Below, in pieces: positions 24,180-33,200 of a DNA stretch of 37,638 bases. The stretch is from RZZS01 sp964498755 (GTDB lineage: Bacteria > Pseudomonadota > Alphaproteobacteria > Micavibrionales > Micavibrionaceae). Made by a program: the position numbers and the translations under genes. Position 1 is the stretch's first letter, and each line of letters begins with the position of its first letter. The stretch is from contig CAZCIB010000019.1 of the NCBI GenBank assembly GCA_964498755.1, forward strand, positions 1 through 37,638, written 5' to 3'. Under the pieces are notes generated by a model, which saw only the letters and a program-made list of their open reading frames with translations, was not told where the DNA came from and ran no database searches.

Positions 24180-26690
24180 GTGTGGAACAACTCCTTGATA
24201 GATGCGAGCGTAGTAAAAGAGACGTACCGTCGGCTTGACGGGCCGTGGAAACGTCACGTGGCTTTTGTGCAAGGCAGTCTGCACGAAACGCCTGATATCT
24301 TGCATGAACCGCAATCCGGCGATCCGGGCCCGAAGCCCTATGACAGCGGGCGTCGATATGTGGACTACTACAAGGAAGCTGACGACAATCCGGCGATTGC
24401 GACCGCGCTGTCCCAGATCATCTTTGAACATTATTGCATGCGCGTCGGAGTCGGCGGGGTAGAAGGGCTTTATCCGCCCTGCGGGATTACCGGCGGCATT
24501 CGCGCGGATCAACTGGCGATGAAGCATGACCGGCGCATCCCTTTTGAAATCGGCAAGCAAAAGCTCTGGCTCCGGCATAACAGCAAGCTGGACAGGGCCG
24601 TCGGCGCAGAGATCGTCCGGAACGACGTTATCGAACCGAACAAACGTAACGCTCTGGGGCAAATGCTGACGCTACACAACAACAATCCCGACAAAGCTAT
24701 TGTTTCGCCCTTCCTGTTCGAAGGCACGCGCATCGCCTCGCTTGATGAAAATGCGACCGGCCGCCGCCCGCGTGATGAACTGGATTACATGGCCGGATGG
24801 ACGCCCACGATCGGGGAATTGTGCGCTGCCATGGCTATTGCGCTGGGCGTTGATTTTTCGCGAAACAGCATCTGGGAACGCATGCGGGGCCGTTTTATTC
24901 AGCTTGGCTATCTGAACGGCGTTTCGCGCGAAGACTCCCGCATGTCCATTGATGACGGAACGGGAGAGCGTAAAACGATCGCCGACGACCTGGAGGGGCT
25001 GAGCGTTTACCTGCTCTTTGCGCTGGAAAACGATTTCTTCGCCGAAGAAGCCGCGACGGCCGCGCTCTGGATGCTGGATATTGACAGGCGTTTGCGCGAT
25101 CCGAAATACAATGCGCAGGCGGACAAGCCGATAGATGCGCTTAAGATTGACGCGCAGCTTCGCGAAGAATACGCGTCCGGCGAACCATGGGCCGCCGGGG
25201 CGCGGGCAAAAACGGACAGGCTTCGCGCGGTTCTGGAGCCAATGCTGAAAAACTGGTTCGTCGCCCATATTCGTGATGATTCGCTCGACTGCGTCGACCC
25301 TGAGTACGCGCGTTTGAAGCGGGAATTCGATCCGGAAAAATCGCTTGGTCTGGAAACGGTCTCCCTTAACAAGGGGCGCAAGGATCACGGTCCGGAGACT
25401 GATCCGTTTGCGGCTACGGCGCGGAGCTTGCCGGAAGATTATGAGCATCGAATAATTCCCGCGCCCGCTTCGCTCGACGAACGTCTGCAAAAGCTGGGCC
25501 TTGATCCGGACTGCGGCGCGTTAAAAGACCTCAAATCCAGGCTTTCGGATTTGCAGGACTATTACAAGCCGAGCCACAGTCCCCGAACGGATCTGAACGC
25601 CGCCGCGCATACGTCGCCCATTCCTTGGACCATTGTCGAGCACGACGTCTGGACGGAGAGCCGCTTCCGCGCGCGGCAGTTCGAGCGCGGCTATTTTGAC
25701 CGGGTCCCGGCCGACTCTGAAAAATTTGCGCTGCGCAGCGCGCTCGCCGCGATGATGACGGTCATTCCGCCCAAAAACAAACCGGGCGCGGTCTTCGTCG
25801 CCTTAAAGCTCGATTACGGCGAGAACGGCGCGAAGCTGGCGCGCGAACTTGATAACAAGGATCCGGCGACGCTAGAGGCCGATTTATGCGATCCGGCGCG
25901 CTTCGAGGCCGAAGTGCGAATTCCCAACATCCTTAAATGCGAAGAATACGTCGCCGGCTACCGCGAAAAACATTTCGGCCCGGTTCAGAGCTCCGTCGAT
26001 ATTCTGGGTATCAAGCGCGTTTACGCCGCTATGGACAAGATGTACTGGGCTGAGCTCCAGAAAACGCCGAAACTGAGTCCTGAGGCCTCGCTTGCGCTGC
26101 AATGCAAGATGCTGGACATGATGACGGATACGCTCGTTTTGAGAGACCCGAACTGGGCCGATGAGGAAGAAACCGTCGAACTCGTCAACCGCGCCACGCA
26201 AATCCAGCTCGGACTTGTCGACCGCGGAGGCATGCATAGTTACAACATGGTGGTAACCAATGCGGCGGAAGAGCCGCTCAGTTTCTATGACCGCTTCAGA
26301 CCCGTCTTCGAACGCCTGAAAGAAAATGTCAGGAACGGCGTCAATTCAAAAGCCCATGCCCGCGCCGTGGCGCAATGGACGGATTATTACCGCCAGCAAA
26401 TCGACCCGGGGACGACAAAACCCGGCGCACTCAGGTTCGAGCATGCGCACGCCTCTCTCCGGAATTACCGGCAGGATGCGGAAATGCGCAAGCTTTATAA
26501 CGAAGCGCGGACTTTTATGCTTGAGAACTGCGCCGATCCCGACTGGTTCGACGCCGACGACATCACAGAATTCGACGCGGAATTCCGGGCGAAATGGGAT
26601 GAGAATAAAGCCAGAAAAGACCAAGCGACAATACGTCAAAGACAGCGATGGGCTCCGACGGATCGGGGGCGGGGCTCTCTGGATATATAA
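24180..26690 (+). CDS. Large protein of unknown function (first gene of the giant-nuclease cluster)
   Basis: 836-aa soluble protein with no domain I recognise, no signal peptide and no membrane segment. It is rich in charged residues and helices, with cysteines scattered and no zinc-finger spacing. It has no P-loop, HNH, PD-(D/E)XK or DEDD motif that I can see. Landmarks for later searches: PPCGITGGIRADQLAMKHD near the start, DYMAGWTPTIGELCAAMAIALGVD, and WTIVEHDVWTESRFRARQFERGYF in the middle. The start is unsure: GTG 24180 has only GGGAA 11 bases upstream, TTG 24192 is possible, and an out-of-frame ATG 24176 with better spacing opens a 20-codon frame ending at 24238. It stands 66 bases before the RNase J-like gene on the same strand, which suggests an operon; function is unknown. 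Confidence 0.7.
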   Translation: MWNNSLIDASVVKETYRRLDGPWKRHVAFVQGSLHETPDILHEPQSGDPGPKPYDSGRRYVDYYKEADDNPAIATALSQIIFEHYCMRVGVGGVEGLYPPCGITGGIRADQLAMKHDRRIPFEIGKQKLWLRHNSKLDRAVGAEIVRNDVIEPNKRNALGQMLTLHNNNPDKAIVSPFLFEGTRIASLDENATGRRPRDELDYMAGWTPTIGELCAAMAIALGVDFSRNSIWERMRGRFIQLGYLNGVSREDSRMSIDDGTGERKTIADDLEGLSVYLLFALENDFFAEEAATAALWMLDIDRRLRDPKYNAQADKPIDALKIDAQLREEYASGEPWAAGARAKTDRLRAVLEPMLKNWFVAHIRDDSLDCVDPEYARLKREFDPEKSLGLETVSLNKGRKDHGPETDPFAATARSLPEDYEHRIIPAPASLDERLQKLGLDPDCGALKDLKSRLSDLQDYYKPSHSPRTDLNAAAHTSPIPWTIVEHDVWTESRFRARQFERGYFDRVPADSEKFALRSALAAMMTVIPPKNKPGAVFVALKLDYGENGAKLARELDNKDPATLEADLCDPARFEAEVRIPNILKCEEYVAGYREKHFGPVQSSVDILGIKRVYAAMDKMYWAELQKTPKLSPEASLALQCKMLDMMTDTLVLRDPNWADEEETVELVNRATQIQLGLVDRGGMHSYNMVVTNAAEEPLSFYDRFRPVFERLKENVRNGVNSKAHARAVAQWTDYYRQQIDPGTTKPGALRFEHAHASLRNYRQDAEMRKLYNEARTFMLENCADPDWFDADDITEFDAEFRAKWDENKARKDQATIRQRQRWAPTDRGRGSLDI

Positions 26691-26741
26691 AGAATAATGA
26701 GGGCGAGAGAACGCTTTCGGAACGGTAAACGATGTGTGTAC

Positions 26742-26747
26742 GGGGAG
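26742..26747 (+). promoter_or_regulatory. Shine-Dalgarno for the RNase J-like gene
   Basis: GGGGAG nine bases before GTG 26757. It supports a GTG start for the 1164-aa protein and separate initiation from the gene upstream. Confidence 0.65.
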
Positions 26748-26756
26748 ATATAAAGC

Positions 26757-29700
26757 GTGAGCAAAACGCCGCTAGCAGGGCTTGACAGATTACGGCTGCC
26801 GCAAGGGCTGCGGGATCTGACATTTTGTCAGGCCCGGGTAGATCCGGATACGACCGGCGCGATCGCCGTTAAAACGTCCGGCGAGGTCAATCCGGATGGT
26901 ACGCTCAAAACATTCGCCATCGATTACTGGAGCCGTATGCCCGGCGGCGGAACGGCGCACAAAATGCGCCCGGTGCGGATCGAGTGCGACGATCTGGGCA
27001 AGCTCCAGTCCGTTACGGTCAGGGGCGTCGAGATCCCGCCGGAGCATGAAGAGTCAGTAGACGCCGTATTTCAGGCCTGCGCGCAAATTCTCGATTCCTT
27101 AAAAAAATCGGAATTGCCCAACGCGGCCCGGGCTTTCAAGGTGAATAACCTGGCTGAAATTATCGGGAAAAACATACCCGTGCCCGGACAAAAACCTGAA
27201 AAGCTTTTTGACTTCGGCCATGCCGTGAACTTTAACGCCGAATACCGTTACGGCGATGAAAAGCTTCAGTTGCCGAAAGATCAGGATCTGCGTAATGCGC
27301 TTTTTGGCAACGGGCGCAATCCGGCAATGCCTTTCAATATTTTTGACGAGGGCGCGCCGCGCGTGATCGGCTCGCACTACGCGCCTTCCCGCAAGAGCTA
27401 CGACAACTGCGTTACGGTCGCGGGACAGGAGAGCGGAAGCCTGACCATAGAGGCGAGCATCCTGCCGAGAGACGCAGGCGAGCCGGTTTACTTTCCGGAG
27501 TTGTTCGAGGTTAATGTAAACGAGGAAACGCCGGATCAGCTGTCCGCGCTCGCGCTTGCCGGGAAAGATTTAACGGATGCGGCTCCGGATGCGCAGATGC
27601 GGGCGATCGGCGCGATCAACGTCATGATGGAGAAAATGAAGGCCAGCGAAGCGCCCGTTCCCATACTCGCGCTGGCTGAATACAATTTGAAAGATCTGGT
27701 CACAACGCCCGCGAATATCGCGGCGAGGAAGAAATCCGGCATTCCGGACGGACTAACCGTCCGGTCTTTGACCGGTCACGGCCAGACAAGCATCATTGGC
27801 GATTACGGGATGGATCTTGGCAACTGCGACGTCATTTCCGCCTATGGGACGCAGGCCGTGCAGGACTGCGCCTATATACCGCAAAAAGACGGCGCGCCGA
27901 ATACCGGGGCCATCCCGGATGCCAGGGAAGCGATTGCAGCAAGCGACCTTGTTACCGCGACGCATCGCCATCTCGATCATATCGGCGGATTTCCTTATTT
28001 CAGCGCACAAATGTACGGCAAGCCGACACTGGCCTCGCCGCAGGTTCATGAGTCAATGAGAAGGGAACACAGTAACGTCCACGGCTCGAACGCGACGCAA
28101 ATGTGGCAGAAAATGCGGCCCCAAGAGCTCACCGGCAACGGGCATTATACGGTTTCAAAGGACGGCGGCAAAAGCGGCCTTACCGTTCTTTACGGGACCA
28201 ATCTGACGCCGCACTCGACCTATTGCACCCCGTTCTACTACGCCGCGTTTGAGACGGATAAAAATACGGGACGGAAAATCATCACCGGTATTTTCGTCAA
28301 TATCGGCGACGCGCGCAGCGAGGACGAAAGCGAGGAGCTGGTGCGCAAAGGCAAGGCGTTCTTCACCGGCGGCTGGCGGGAAGAGCTCAAAAAGGCGCAT
28401 CCTGACCTGGCGAAAGAGGACATGCCGGACAGGCCGACCTATGCGGTCTGGGATACGACCTCTATTCTGCATGAGGGCCTGACGCCGCGCCAGAAAGAAG
28501 TCCGCGCAAACTCGACCATTCTCGACAAATGGCTGGAAGGGAAAACCAAGGTTGACGCGTTTCTGGCGTCCAGCGATATCCTTTTTAAAATTCGCTTGCA
28601 ATCAGCGGCGAGACTCCGCCGCGACGTGACGACCGTCGGCACGAACATGGAGTTCGGGCAAAGCCTGAGCAATAAATTCGGCCACGTAGATCCGAACGAT
28701 CCCTGGTACGCCGGCCATCAAAACCAGATCATGATGGACCAGGTTTACGCCGAAGAGGCGGAGCGCGAGATCAAAAAACGCAATGAACGCCTCGGCGAAG
28801 ACTGGTTCGCCAATGACTGGGTTCAAATTTGCGACGCGTTTCAGGAATACGATGCGTTAAGCGCCGCAAAGCGAACAACTCTCGCCAATGAACTTCGTGA
28901 AGAATCGCCGCAGGAAAGCGGCAGGCTTATACGTTATCTGGATTATCTCGCCGCGCGCAAAAAAGACGAAGACGGCGCGCCGCTGGAAACGCATGAATCT
29001 CTTGCGCATAAATACGCGCTTTTGCGTTCCACGTCGGAAGAAAACGGCTACACGGCCGAACAGGACGCGCATCTGAAACTTCTGCTCTGTGAGCAATTGC
29101 ATCAAAAGCTCAGCGATTTTTCCAACAACTATTACCGCTATCTGAACCGCGCGGCGTGGGTGGACACCTACGATCTGGACAGCTGGCAGGATCTCGGCTC
29201 GATCGTTATTACCCGCAATACGCTGACCTCGATGCATATGTTCGCCGATCATCCGGAACATGTCGACGCGCTCGTCACCGGCTCGCAAAACAACGACGTC
29301 GAGGCCGAAGCGCAACTGGTAAAGCATCTGGAAAACCGCGGCCTGATCTCCGCGGATCCGAATTACCGGCATACGGCCCGCCCGGTCGAGAATGAAATTG
29401 TCCGCATCTCGACGCCTGTCATTCCGGGGAACGAAAAACGCCGCCGTCAGCTTGTACAGAAAGCCGTCGACAAGGGCTGCGTCGTCGTGAACGCGGTTCA
29501 TGACGGCTTTGAAATTCATAACTTCAATCTGCTGGACGAAAAAATCCGCCAGAACATTCTGGACGATTTAAACGGCGCGGAGCTGCGCGAGCGCGGCGTG
29601 AGCTATGATACGGCGAAACTCGATCTCGGGGTTTTAAGCGTCTACAACATGCCGGCGGGATATCGCGGTCACGGGCGCCGCAAGGATATTGAAATTCTGA

Positions 29701-30251
29701 TGGGCTGGGTCAACGCCGAAATGAACGCGGCCCAGCACTGTAATAATCCCGAGGCCGCGCAGGAGGTCAAGATCATTGCGCGCTCGCTTGGGCTGGGCGC
29801 GCGCGACATGTTCCTGAACGGCGAGCTTGTCGGCGTTAACCGCTTCGACGAGGAGAAAGTTAAATCCCTTGGCCAGACCCCGGTCGGCATTATTCTTGTC
29901 AACGAGGAACATCCCTATCAGAGGCCCTACAGAAAAATCCGGCATCTTGAACATGTCGTGACGATCAGTCCGCACGGCGCCGCCTCGCATCTGGCGCCTC
30001 TGATCGCCGGCGTAAGCGACGCCGTCGAGCTGCGCCGGGAATTGGGCCGCATCGTCGACCCCGAACGCGTGGACCGCCGCGCGAAAGCGGGGCACAAGAC
30101 GGCTGAAAAATCGCCTGCGCCGGTGGATACGGCAAGGCCACGATCTGCAAGGAGCTTCTTCCCGCCCCCAAGACAGGGGCTTGCGCCGCCAACGCCAGTT
30201 TCGACGCGCTGGCGGCAAAACAAAGAATTATGCACAGAAGGGCCGGGCTAG
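26757..30251 (+). CDS. Giant RNase J-like metallo-beta-lactamase/beta-CASP protein
   Basis: 1164 aa, about twice an ordinary RNase J (~555 aa). Residues 1-340 are unrecognised. The metallo-beta-lactamase core follows: Asp349 in IIGDYGMD (motif 1), His403-x-His405-x-Asp407-His408 in ATHRHLDHIGG (motif 2), His486 in TPHSTYC (motif 3) and Asp518 in VNIGDARSED (motif 4). The beta-CASP part fits RNase J: AFLASSDILFKIRLQSAARL (601-620) with TTVGTNM (625-631), ALVTGSQNND (838-847), then STPVIPGNEKRR (885-896). His972 (RGHGRRKD) and His994 (AAQHCNNP) occupy the places of motifs B and C. An extra helical stretch of about 160 residues (640-800) interrupts the beta-CASP part. The end is Pro/Arg-rich. 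RNase J acts on RNA as endo- and 5' exonuclease; here activity and substrate are inferred. Only three bases separate it from the next gene. Confidence 0.75.
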   Translation: MSKTPLAGLDRLRLPQGLRDLTFCQARVDPDTTGAIAVKTSGEVNPDGTLKTFAIDYWSRMPGGGTAHKMRPVRIECDDLGKLQSVTVRGVEIPPEHEESVDAVFQACAQILDSLKKSELPNAARAFKVNNLAEIIGKNIPVPGQKPEKLFDFGHAVNFNAEYRYGDEKLQLPKDQDLRNALFGNGRNPAMPFNIFDEGAPRVIGSHYAPSRKSYDNCVTVAGQESGSLTIEASILPRDAGEPVYFPELFEVNVNEETPDQLSALALAGKDLTDAAPDAQMRAIGAINVMMEKMKASEAPVPILALAEYNLKDLVTTPANIAARKKSGIPDGLTVRSLTGHGQTSIIGDYGMDLGNCDVISAYGTQAVQDCAYIPQKDGAPNTGAIPDAREAIAASDLVTATHRHLDHIGGFPYFSAQMYGKPTLASPQVHESMRREHSNVHGSNATQMWQKMRPQELTGNGHYTVSKDGGKSGLTVLYGTNLTPHSTYCTPFYYAAFETDKNTGRKIITGIFVNIGDARSEDESEELVRKGKAFFTGGWREELKKAHPDLAKEDMPDRPTYAVWDTTSILHEGLTPRQKEVRANSTILDKWLEGKTKVDAFLASSDILFKIRLQSAARLRRDVTTVGTNMEFGQSLSNKFGHVDPNDPWYAGHQNQIMMDQVYAEEAEREIKKRNERLGEDWFANDWVQICDAFQEYDALSAAKRTTLANELREESPQESGRLIRYLDYLAARKKDEDGAPLETHESLAHKYALLRSTSEENGYTAEQDAHLKLLLCEQLHQKLSDFSNNYYRYLNRAAWVDTYDLDSWQDLGSIVITRNTLTSMHMFADHPEHVDALVTGSQNNDVEAEAQLVKHLENRGLISADPNYRHTARPVENEIVRISTPVIPGNEKRRRQLVQKAVDKGCVVVNAVHDGFEIHNFNLLDEKIRQNILDDLNGAELRERGVSYDTAKLDLGVLSVYNMPAGYRGHGRRKDIEILMGWVNAEMNAAQHCNNPEAAQEVKIIARSLGLGARDMFLNGELVGVNRFDEEKVKSLGQTPVGIILVNEEHPYQRPYRKIRHLEHVVTISPHGAASHLAPLIAGVSDAVELRRELGRIVDPERVDRRAKAGHKTAEKSPAPVDTARPRSARSFFPPPRQGLAPPTPVSTRWRQNKELCTEGPG

Positions 30252-30254
30252 CGC

Positions 30255-33200
30255 ATGAAGACGGGACTGGTTGACCTGATAGAGCCGGAAGACGGCGACC
30301 TGCGGAAAAACCTCTGCGGGACGTCCTACGCCGATGAACGGTTCCGGCGCGGCGATACCTGCGACGTCGTGGCCGATATCGAATCCAACCAGCTTCATCC
30401 GCAACTGACGACGCCGACGATAAACGGGCTTGTGATCGTTAATCCTTTTCTGGGAGATCTGGGAGAAGTCGTCCATATCCACGAGCGAACAATCGCCCTG
30501 CCGGACGATGTGGTTTACGGCGCGATTCCCGCGCTCGTCGTAGGCCGTAATCCCGAGACCTTTCATCAGGGGACGCCGCTTCACGTCGCCGCCTCCGAAT
30601 ATTACGAACTTTTTTTCGGCGCGCCCGGCGTTCTGGCCAAAAGCCTTGCCGACCTGCCGGAGCGGATCAAGGCGCATAATAAACTCAGGCCCGAAAACGA
30701 GCGGATTCCTCTGCCGCCGAAAGAGAGTATCCACTATTTCAGACGGCAACGTCCGACGGGTCAGGACAGGAAAAAGAAAAATAAAAAAAGAGAGCTTACG
30801 GGCGAATACAAGGACGTCGTCTACCTGCCCACCCTTGACGACCGCGAAGGCTCGGATACGTACGGGCAGGTGGTCTACCGGCATGCGCTTTCCGGGAACG
30901 GACGCTTTGCGTTTTATCAGGGCGATGACGGTTTCTGGCACAGGGTCGACGCGAAGAAAACCAACGCGTATTACAATCTCAACGCCGACCGGAACTGGAT
31001 CATGTCTTTGCTGCACCGCTTCCAGTTCCCTGAAAAATACATAACGCACTGCAAAAGGAATTACGGTTATGAGCTGGATATTCTGCCAACCGCCCGTGAA
31101 TACGCAATTCTTGGGGATCAGGGCGAAAACGGCATTAAGCCGGGCGAATATCACCATCCTGAACTGGGGCGCGTTAAAACGTTTTCCAAAGGCCCGTTCG
31201 TCGAAGCCAATACGCGCCATGAGAACCCGCGCCTTGGCATCGCGCCGGGCGTTCGTTTGCCTGACAAATCGCATTATGACGAAGGCTCGGACCACGTCAG
31301 TCCGGCGTATGACTGTCTGGTTGAGTGGGCAGAATTAAGGCACATGGAAAAAAACCAGCCGGAGCTCATGCGCCTCAAACGCAAGATGTCCGACCCGGAC
31401 AAAAGACATGGGCTATTACTGGGACGCCGCGAGAACGGCCAGCCCAAGGTATTTTCTTTCGTACGCAACTGTTTGCCGTTTTATATCGGCGGCCATATGG
31501 TCACTTATCTCGGCTCCGATAGAGCATACGGTGAATTCAAGCGCACGGTCGGCGTCGTTCTCGATAAACTGCATCGCGATCCCGACGCACATGATCCGGA
31601 GGCTCTTTTACTTCCCGACGGGCGCAATATTTTTGAATTAAAGGAAGATGACTGGCTCGCCCTGATGCGCCGTTACGAGCACGAGCGCAGCGCTGACGCC
31701 GCGCTGGAAATCACCCGCGATAACCGCAGCCCGTCCGTGCAATCCTTTGAAACGGGATTGCGCGCCGGAGCGAACCATGGCGTCAGCGCGAACGAGCTGA
31801 TGCGGCGAGCGGACGAGATTCATAAACATCCTGAGCTGCGCACTGCGGTTATGAACGCCTATGCGCGCTTTATCTCCTCGACTTCAATCCCCGAAAACGC
31901 CCCGGACCCGCATCCGGATCTGTTCGTGCACGAGGATACGGGCAATCCGCTGTTCCAGTGCGTGAACAGGCCGAACAGGCAAGAGGGAGAGGAAATGGCG
32001 CGCACGTTGCGGAACCGCGCTCAGGACGTTTTAGACTATTACCGCATGCGCAACGATCTTGTGCGCAAGCTCATCCGCCCGCGACATCAGCTCGAAGGGA
32101 CGCAACAGGACCCGGACTATCACAAGGAATACGCGAAAGATATCCAGAAAGTCGGACGGGATCTGGCGCGTCGCGCGCTGAAAGCGCGCAAGCTCGGGAT
32201 CGGTCCGCATATCCGAAAGCTGCCGATCCCGGAGAAAATCAAGTTTAAAAACAATGCCGAGGCCCTTGAGTTTTTGCATAAAATCAGGTTTAAGGCCTTG
32301 ACTGAGGAGTGGCTCAAGGACATGGACGGGGCCACGCCAAAACTGGTTGATCGAAAAACGCGAAGACAGGTCGACTACGCCGAGCTGGAAACAATCGACA
32401 AGCGTGAATTCAATAAACGTACGGGGCCGCGCGGTCGCTGGACTTTCTGGTTTGAGGAGCTGGAATTTTCCACTGACCATCTGGCAAGGCTCATATTCCT
32501 GAGCGGCCAGGGTCAGAGGCTGATAAAAACAAGCCCGGAGTGGAATATCTGGGACAAAGGACGGCGCAGCTACGGCAAACACGGCCCGCCGAACATCGAC
32601 CCGGACCTCCAGCCCGGCACCACGCATGAAAAGGAACTACGGATTGTGGAGCGCATTATGGGGGGAAGCCTCAGGCCGGACGCGCTCATCCGTGAATGCG
32701 GCATGGACCCGGATGAAGCGCATTGTCTTTATGCGCGGTTTGTCGCCGGAAGATCCGGCATGATGCCCGCTTTGGCCAAACTCAAAAAATATAATCGGGA
32801 CGGCCTTGAAGAAGATCAGTGGGAACCGGAGACGATGAGGCCGTTCGGCTTTGATCCCGACACGAAAGAAAAATATCCGCATATCGTTTATCCTCTAAGC
32901 CGCGCCGCCTTTGAGGATCCGGCGCAAACCTGCGTCATCGAAGCGCCGGAATATATCCCCGACAATCCGGCTTATGACCCGGCGGAATCAGGGGCCATTT
33001 ACATGATTCCCTGTACGGAGCGAATTAATAAAGCATGGCAAAGCGGCGCCTTAACGCAAGCCGCCAATATGGTTTTTCGTACCGGCAAAACTGGCAGGCA
33101 TTTTTTTGCTCCGCATTGTGAGTTTGAAATGAAGGCCCTTAAAGACCTCCCGGACCGGCAGAAAAATCATTTTAAAAATTTACAGTGCCGTTCGGGCGTC

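Noticed and set aside
30228..31295. A 355-codon minus-strand frame opposite the ExoI-like gene
   Set aside because: Antisense shadow; composition typical of reverse-strand reading, and no ribosome site or family motif.
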